64,000 bases of DNA, from assembly GCF_025244665.1 (NCBI RefSeq), contig NZ_CP104205.1, positions 1,547,001 to 1,611,000 on the forward strand, given 5' to 3'. The stretch comes from Maribacter litopenaei (lineage in GTDB: Bacteria > Bacteroidota > Bacteroidia > Flavobacteriales > Flavobacteriaceae). Under the pieces are notes generated by a model. The model searched no databases, was not told the origin of the DNA, and was given only the letters and a program-made list of their open reading frames with translations. Shown piece by piece: positions 59,023 through 64,000 of this stretch (its first letter is position 1; each line of letters opens with the position of its first letter). The translations under genes and the position numbers were made by a program.

Positions 59023-59295
59023 TTAGTTTACTGCATCGCTTAAGTCAGAACCTGCCTTAAACTTAACAACGTTTTTTGCAGCGATTTGGATTGTTTTACC
59101 AGTAGATGGGTTTCTACCTTCTCTTGCATTTCTTTTAGACACGGATCAAGATCCGAAACCAACTAGAGAAACTCTATCGCCCTTTTTAAGAGCACCTTCA
59201 ACATTTCCTAAGAAAGACTCCAATGACTTTTTAGCCGCTGCTTTAGTGATGCCTGCGTCTGCTGCCATTGCATCGATCAATTCTGTTTTGTTCAT
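59023..59295 (-). CDS. HU family DNA-binding protein with in-frame TGA
   Basis: A 90-residue [44 protein letters not shown], then a TGA at 59,146-59,148, then [19 protein letters not shown] and the beta-arm and end SDLSDAVN. The TGA replaces the family Trp of GSWSVSKR; TGGTCC appears as TGATCC. HU is essential and the rest is perfect, so this is probably a G-to-A read error. The ORF scanner misses the gene because of it. Confidence 0.9.
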
Positions 59296-59471
59296 AATGT
59301 GATTAAATTAATTGTTGTTAAATAATTTTAAACCTAGAACAAATTTATATGGATTTACGACCAACGCAAGTAAAACAGGGCTAAATCCCTTATTTTGTTG
59401 ATAACTCAGCGGGTTTGTTGATAAAGTAGGGCTTTTTTTACGTTCTCAGCTAGCCCAATAGGGACGGGGGT

Positions 59472-60419
59472 TTAGCCAAGATGCGCATTTTTTGAGAGAT
59501 GAAGCCCGTTTAGCAAATCGGAGATGCTCATCTTCCTCTTCCCTTGAACCTGTACTTCCAATAAATTTAGAAATCCATTTTTAACGGCTACTTTCATTTC
59601 TTTTTTGTCAAACACCAATGTTCCGTAATCCAAATTATGTTGAATCCTTTCTTTAGAAGTAGTATAAATCTTAAAGATTGTTTCCTCCTCACCATTCTTT
59701 AAAATACTCCATGCGGCGGGGTATGGACTCAGCCCCCTTATAAAATTATAAATCTCATCCAAAGGCCTTTCCCAGTTGATTTTACAGGTATCCCTATGTA
59801 TTTTATATGCCACCTTTAAGTCACCGGCATTTGTCTGCAGGGTAGAATCCAAATTTCCCTCGGCTATCCTATCAAGCGTTTCCAGTACCGCTTCCGCGCC
59901 AAGTAAGAGTAATCTATCGTGTAGGGAGCCTGCATCCTCATCCGGAAGGATGTCAGTTTCCTTTTGCAGGATAACGGCACCCGTATCGATTTTTTCATCT
60001 ATAAAAAAAGTGGTAACGCCAGTCTTTTTCTCTCCATTTATTATGGCCCAGTTGATAGGAGCCGCTCCTCTGTACTGTGGTAAAAGAGAGGCATGCAGAT
60101 TAAAAGTTCCAAATTCGGCATTGACCGAGACTATCTCCGGCAACATTCGAAAGGCAACCACTACTTGGAGATTGGCATTTAAATCTTTCAAATCTTTTAA
60201 AAACCCATCGCTTTTTAGATTGGTTGGTTGTAAAATGGGTAAGCCCATATCCAAAGCATATTTTTTAACTGCTGATTCATTCACTTTCCTTCCTCTCCCT
60301 GCAGGCCTGTCCGGTGCTGTGATAACTCCCACCACCTTATATCTGCTTTTGATGATGGCATCCAATATTCCCACCGCAAAATCCGGAGTTCCCATAAAAA
60401 CAATTCTTAATTCTTGCAT
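59472..60419 (-). CDS. fmt: methionyl-tRNA formyltransferase
   Basis: It formylates the initiator Met-tRNA. LRIVFMGTPDFAVGILDAI at the start, HASLLPQYRGAAPINWAI (catalytic Asn/His region of the formyltransferase fold) and the Fmt C-terminal domain with LSPYPAAWSIL. 315 intact residues. It begins on the last base of the recQ stop (TAATG), so the two are coupled. Confidence 0.93.
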   Translation of the reverse strand: MQELRIVFMGTPDFAVGILDAIIKSRYKVVGVITAPDRPAGRGRKVNESAVKKYALDMGLPILQPTNLKSDGFLKDLKDLNANLQVVVAFRMLPEIVSVNAEFGTFNLHASLLPQYRGAAPINWAIINGEKKTGVTTFFIDEKIDTGAVILQKETDILPDEDAGSLHDRLLLLGAEAVLETLDRIAEGNLDSTLQTNAGDLKVAYKIHRDTCKINWERPLDEIYNFIRGLSPYPAAWSILKNGEEETIFKIYTTSKERIQHNLDYGTLVFDKKEMKVAVKNGFLNLLEVQVQGKRKMSISDLLNGLHLSKNAHLG

Positions 60420-62316
60420 TAGATAATTTTATATTCATTTTTGGAATTGAGGGCTATTTTCCCATCTTCCAAAAGCTCCTGTAATACTTTTAATAAAGTA
60501 TCAGAACCACATTGTAACAAATGTAGCAATGTTCGGAGGATGCCTCCTGGGAATTCAGCAATTTGACAACCTGTTTTTTAACATAATCCAGTTCACTATC
60601 TTGATTGCTCTCGCCCAAACATATATCGCAAACTCCACAAGGTTTTACATCTTGTTCTCCAAAATACTTCAATAACTGCTTGCTTCTGCATTCCTTATCG
60701 TTATTAATATAGTTTAGAATTGCCGCTACCTGCGTTTGTTTTAACTCGTTCTGATTCTTTATATTTCTTGCAAACCTATTGATGGTTTGATCATCCTCCC
60801 TGGGTACCAAAAAAGTGATTTCCAAATCACTGTGGGAAGCATGGTATGCTATTATTTCGTCCCTTTCCAAAATTTCAAGAAATTCCAAAACCTTTTTCTC
60901 CGGATAGTTTATTTTCTTGGCCAAGCTAAAGGTGTTGATAACGGTATGGTTTTCAAAAATACCTCCGTACGTTCTTAATATTAATTTGACCAAATCGTCC
61001 ATAAAGGAATTCCGATTCAAGTAATTCAAGAGATTTTCTTTTGAGCTTACAAATAAAATACTGGACATACGGTGAAAAGACTCCGACAAGGATATTACCG
61101 AATTTCTATCCAAGATTTTAAGAACATTGTAGGCGAGCATTGAATTAAGTTGGTAAGCTGAGCAGAATTCATTGAAGTTTAATCGGTACTTTTCATTACT
61201 TCCCTCTCCAAAGGCAATCTGGAAATAATTGTTTAGTTTATTATAAATGTATTTTACCATGGCAACGTCCGGCAGAACATTTAGAAATTGCTTTTTTACG
61301 AGTTCCTCGTCCGTTTTGTTGGTCAAGAGAATGGCTTTGGCCATGTCCCCATTTCTTCCAGCCCTACCTGCTTCCTGGAAATAATTTTCGATACAGTCTC
61401 GGAATTTGATAATGAATGACCAAGGAAACATCAGGTTTATCTATACCCATGCCAAAAGCATTGGTAGCTACCATAATTTTGATGTCATTTTGAAGCCATT
61501 TTTGCAATTTATCCTTTTTGTCCTTTTCGGGAATACCGCCATGATAAAAAGTACTGGGAATACCATTTTCGGATAGGAGCAAACTTAATTCCTCAGTAAC
61601 CTTTCGTGAGCGGGTATAAACGATGCCGCTGGTTTTAAGTTGTTTGCAATAGTATAGTAATTGAAATCGTTTATCCTCATGAATATCGACCTGAAAAGAG
61701 ATATTTTCTCTTGTAAATGACTGTTTTTCAATCAAGGGATTTAATAACTGCAACTGCCCAACAATATCAGCGACTACTCTTTTAGTGGCCGTTGCCGTCA
61801 ATGCTATCATGGGAACTTCGGGATGTAGTTCCCGCATCACTTGGCACTTTAAATAGGCCGGACGAAAATCATGTCCCCATTGTGAGATACAATGCGCCTC
61901 ATCTACGACCGTGAAAATTAACGTTCATCTCGGCGTATTCTATCCTGAATCAATTCTTGTTCTAGACGCTCAGGCGATAGATATAGAAATTTGTACCCAC
62001 CATAAACACAATTGTCCAAAAGGTCGCCTACCTCCTCAAAATTTAGTCCCCCCGTAAGTCCAATAGCTTTGATTCCAAGATTTTTTAATTGGGAAACCTG
62101 GTTTTGAATCAATGAAATTAACGGTGAGATGACAATACAAATACCTTCCTTTGCCATGGCAGGAACTTGGAAGCAGATAGATTTCCCTCCTCCGGTAGGC
62201 AGGAGCGCCAAGACATCCCTACCGTTTAAAATAGCACGTATGATATTCTCCTGTGATCCCTTAAATTGAGGATATCCCCAATATTCTCTAAGGATTTTAT
62301 GTGGTTCAAAATTCAC
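60419..62316 (-). CDS. recQ: ATP-dependent DNA helicase RecQ, frame interrupted four times
   Basis: RecQ unwinds branched DNA. N-terminus ILREYWGYPQFKGSQENII with Walker A LLPTGGGKSICFQVPAM; the DEAH-type box VVDEAHCISQWGHDFRPAY spans the first break pair; ATATKRVVADIV, VATNAFGMGIDKPDVSLVIHY and QEAGRAGRNGD follow; the zinc-binding cysteines CRSKQLLKYFGE, CGVCDIC are present. Breaks: 61,929 (CCAGA to CCGAGA), about 61,912 (T run), 61,398 (CCAGA to CCGAGA), 60,532 (CCAGA to CCGA). The corrected end is KNEYKII at 60,419. The C-terminus has an extra winged-helix-like part and no HRDC. Confidence 0.9.
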
Positions 62317-62877
62317 CTAATTCCCAATTCTATTAAGAATAAAGTTCAGTCTTTCGGCTACGGTTCCAAATGGTACTTCATTAATTTTATAACCAAAGGA
62401 GCCATATGTTTCCTCTAGATGAACATGTAAGTCAACGGCTTGTGGATAGCTCTCCAATCGTTCGTTGTCCTGCTCATATATTTCCTCCCATGGGGGTAGA
62501 ATGAATACTTCATCATAGCGATTGGCTTGGCAGACATTCTTAAAATCTTGATTATAGTCCTGTTTAAAATAATCCATATAGGCTAAGACATCCGGTATTC
62601 CACGATCATAAAAAATCAGTTCCTTTTTTATTTTTACGGCTTTATTAAACTGTTCCAGTCTTCCCATTATAAGAGACCGATTAAATGCTAGCGAATCGTC
62701 TACAAAATCAATTGGGTTGCTTAGAATTGCATTTGGCTCCTGATTTTTTTTTGCTTCCAAGGTCATTGTGCGGATAATTTCATGGAAACAGTAGTGCCCG
62801 GAATTTTCCAAGGATTTTATTACCGAAGTTTTCCCGGTGCCTGGGGCACCTGTTATCACAATTCTTTTGAAGTCCAA
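62317..62877 (-). CDS. AAA_28 family P-loop ATPase/kinase-like protein
   Basis: 186 residues with Walker A GAPGTGKTSVIKSL and the lid region FYDRGIPDVLAYMDYF (DRG motif), typical of the AAA_28 nucleotide-kinase-like group. The substrate is not known. It ends one base before the recQ start. Confidence 0.8.
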   Translation of the reverse strand: MDFKRIVITGAPGTGKTSVIKSLENSGHYCFHEIIRTMTLEAKKNQEPNAILSNPIDFVDDSLAFNRSLIMGRLEQFNKAVKIKKELIFYDRGIPDVLAYMDYFKQDYNQDFKNVCQANRYDEVFILPPWEEIYEQDNERLESYPQAVDLHVHLEETYGSFGYKINEVPFGTVAERLNFILNRIGN

Positions 62878-62964
62878 TCGACACCTGTTTATCCATCAAA
62901 AATACGGAAACCATGGGTATTAAAAAACTAACCAAATCCCCGTATCTTTGTAAAAAAGGAAGTA

Positions 62965-63252
62965 ATGTCGGAAAAGAATTCTGAAGAGTTTTATGGTAAA
63001 TTGAAAGAGCAATTACTGGCTACCAGTTCTTGGCCCTCCAATTATCTATATAAATTCATAGTATTGTCAGATCAGGAAAAGATTAATGGTATTCATAAGA
63101 TATTCGATAATATGGGAGCGGTAATTGAATCTAAAAAGTCGAAGAATGGAAAATATACCAGTGTATCGATTACCGTTAATTTAAAAGATCCAGATGAAGT
63201 CGTCGCCAAATACAAGGAAGTTGGGGCAATAGAAGGGGTAATCTCCCTGTAA
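62965..63252 (+). CDS. DUF493 (YbeD-like) family protein
   Basis: 95 residues with the DUF493 core NYLYKFIVLSDQEKINGIHKIF and KNGKYTSVSITVNLKDPDEVVAKYKEVGAIEGVI, a ferredoxin-like fold that may be a small regulatory domain. Confidence 0.85.
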   Translation: MSEKNSEEFYGKLKEQLLATSSWPSNYLYKFIVLSDQEKINGIHKIFDNMGAVIESKKSKNGKYTSVSITVNLKDPDEVVAKYKEVGAIEGVISL

Positions 63253-63444
63253 AGAACCTTGGCGCATGCCTGTCAGGTTCTCATGATTTAACAAAGTATT
63301 CCCAATAACCATTGAAATTGATACTGGCCTCGGAGTTTTAATAATCTGGATTATCCGGTAAAATAGTATTTCACCTATAATTTTATTAATTTGCAGGCGT
63401 TAAAAGAATACTTCTTCAAACAATTTTAAGATAAATTTTCCAAT

Positions 63445-64000
63445 TTGGATTTAGTAAATAACCTCGAATACAATACAGAGCGTCCCCAATTGATTATCCC
63501 TGAATATGGTAGGCATTTTCAAAAAATGGTGGACTATGCAGTAACAATAGAAGATCCTGCCGAGCGTAACCGTGTGGCAAAGTCCATTATAAGTGTTATG
63601 GGCAATTTACAACCCCACTTGAGGGATGTTCCGGATTTCCAACATAAATTATGGGACCAACTCTTTATTATGTCCGATTTTAAATTGGACGTAGAATCAC
63701 CTTTTCCAATAACATCTAAGGAAATGCTGCAAAAGCGTCCGAGCCTTTGGATTATCCCCAAAATTATCCTAAATATAGATTTTATGGTAACAACATTAAG
63801 CGAATGATCGATGTTGCTGTTAAGTGGGAAAAGGGTGATAAGCGTTCGGATTAGAGTATGCCATCGCCAATCATATGAAAAAGTGTTACCTGAACTGGAA
63901 CAAGGAAGTTGTGGATGATACCGCCATTTTCAACCATTTGTATGAGCTCAGCAATGGCGAGATAGATTTGGCTGCAAAAGGCGAAAATCTAACCGACAGT
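63445..64000 (+). CDS. DUF4290 domain protein, partial, frame interrupted
   Basis: Starts at TTG (LVNNLEYNTERPQLIIPEYGRHFQKMVDYAV), a conserved Bacteroidota family of unknown role. Breaks at 63,739 (CCAGA to CCGA; KRPEPLDYPQNYPKYR expected) and 63,846 (TCTGG to TCGG; KRSGLEYAIANHMKKCYLNW expected). The frame then runs open to the window edge, so the C-terminus is missing. Confidence 0.85.

Noticed and set aside
59023..59295. Recoding of TGA (as Trp or selenocysteine) in HU and dgoD
   Set aside because: Most genes of the window end in or avoid TGA normally, no SECIS-like structure is seen, and only GGTCC contexts are affected.
1..64000. Programmed frameshifting in many genes
   Set aside because: Both insertions and deletions occur, on both strands, in families that never use frameshifting, and all fall on one motif; systematic read error explains them better.

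Overview
The window is chromosomal DNA of a marine-type member of the Flavobacteriaceae (Bacteroidota). The evidence is the gene set: CbpM/CbpA, a fused alpha/beta E1 oxo-acid dehydrogenase, a START-like protein, DUF4290, GldX-style lipoproteins, OmpA lipoproteins, a GH16 glucanase, a GntP/DgoD sugar-acid operon, moderate AT richness and few Shine-Dalgarno sequences. The assignment is by protein recognition only.

Layout. 1-24,013 is core genome: leuC, recG, an M1 aminopeptidase, patatin, an FMN-binding glutamate-synthase-like enzyme, an M20 amidohydrolase, a UvrD/PcrA helicase, GH16, Sua5/TsaC, an OmpA lipoprotein, GT2, holA, a kinase-aminotransferase fusion and the E1 dehydrogenase. 24,169-34,802 continues with an M1-like protein that has lost its catalytic residues, a LOG protein, uvrA, an AraC regulator fused to a BLUF light-sensing domain, cbpM-cbpA and an SMP-30 lactonase. 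33,749-39,661 is a D-galactonate-type operon: FCD regulator, 2-keto-3-deoxy sugar-acid kinase, aldolase, DgoD, GntP permease and SMP-30. It is followed by a DUF1080 protein, a GNAT and an alpha/beta hydrolase.

42,421-56,908 is a 14.4 kb genomic island in the 3' end of a tRNA-Met gene. A 44-bp copy of the tRNA 3' end marks the left end, the intact tRNA the right end, and a tyrosine integrase lies just inside the left end. Inside it is the most striking object of the window: an integron-like array of eight gene cassettes (43,964-54,672), all transcribed leftwards. They are separated by seven imperfect-palindrome sites that behave like integron attC sites, and the array abuts a second tyrosine recombinase (54,720-55,847) with an unusual N-terminal domain. 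Each cassette is bracketed by a private pair of inverted 9-mers (GTT plus 6 nt at one end, the complementary 6 nt plus AAC at the other), as expected if cassettes circularise through a folded site. Three of the sites carry the same 358-bp structured insertion at exactly the same position. Cassette cargo includes an ArsR-regulated four-gene operon, secreted proteins, a transglutaminase, a membrane-anchored DnaQ-like exonuclease, an AAA-ATPase/TOPRIM pair that looks like phage defence, and an unknown three-gene set.

56,866-64,000 returns to core genome: tRNA-Met, a START-like protein, a class IV aminotransferase, YqgE, HU, fmt, recQ, a P-loop NTPase, DUF493 and DUF4290.

Many housekeeping genes are broken by 1-bp indels. 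I traced 31 of these to one pattern: a site that should read CCAGA (or TCTGG) reads CCGA or CCGAGA instead. I also found Trp TGG codons reading TGA where GGTCC appears as GATCC (HU, dgoD). This looks like systematic sequencing error at modified motifs rather than pseudogenes, so broken genes are annotated here over their full intended span.
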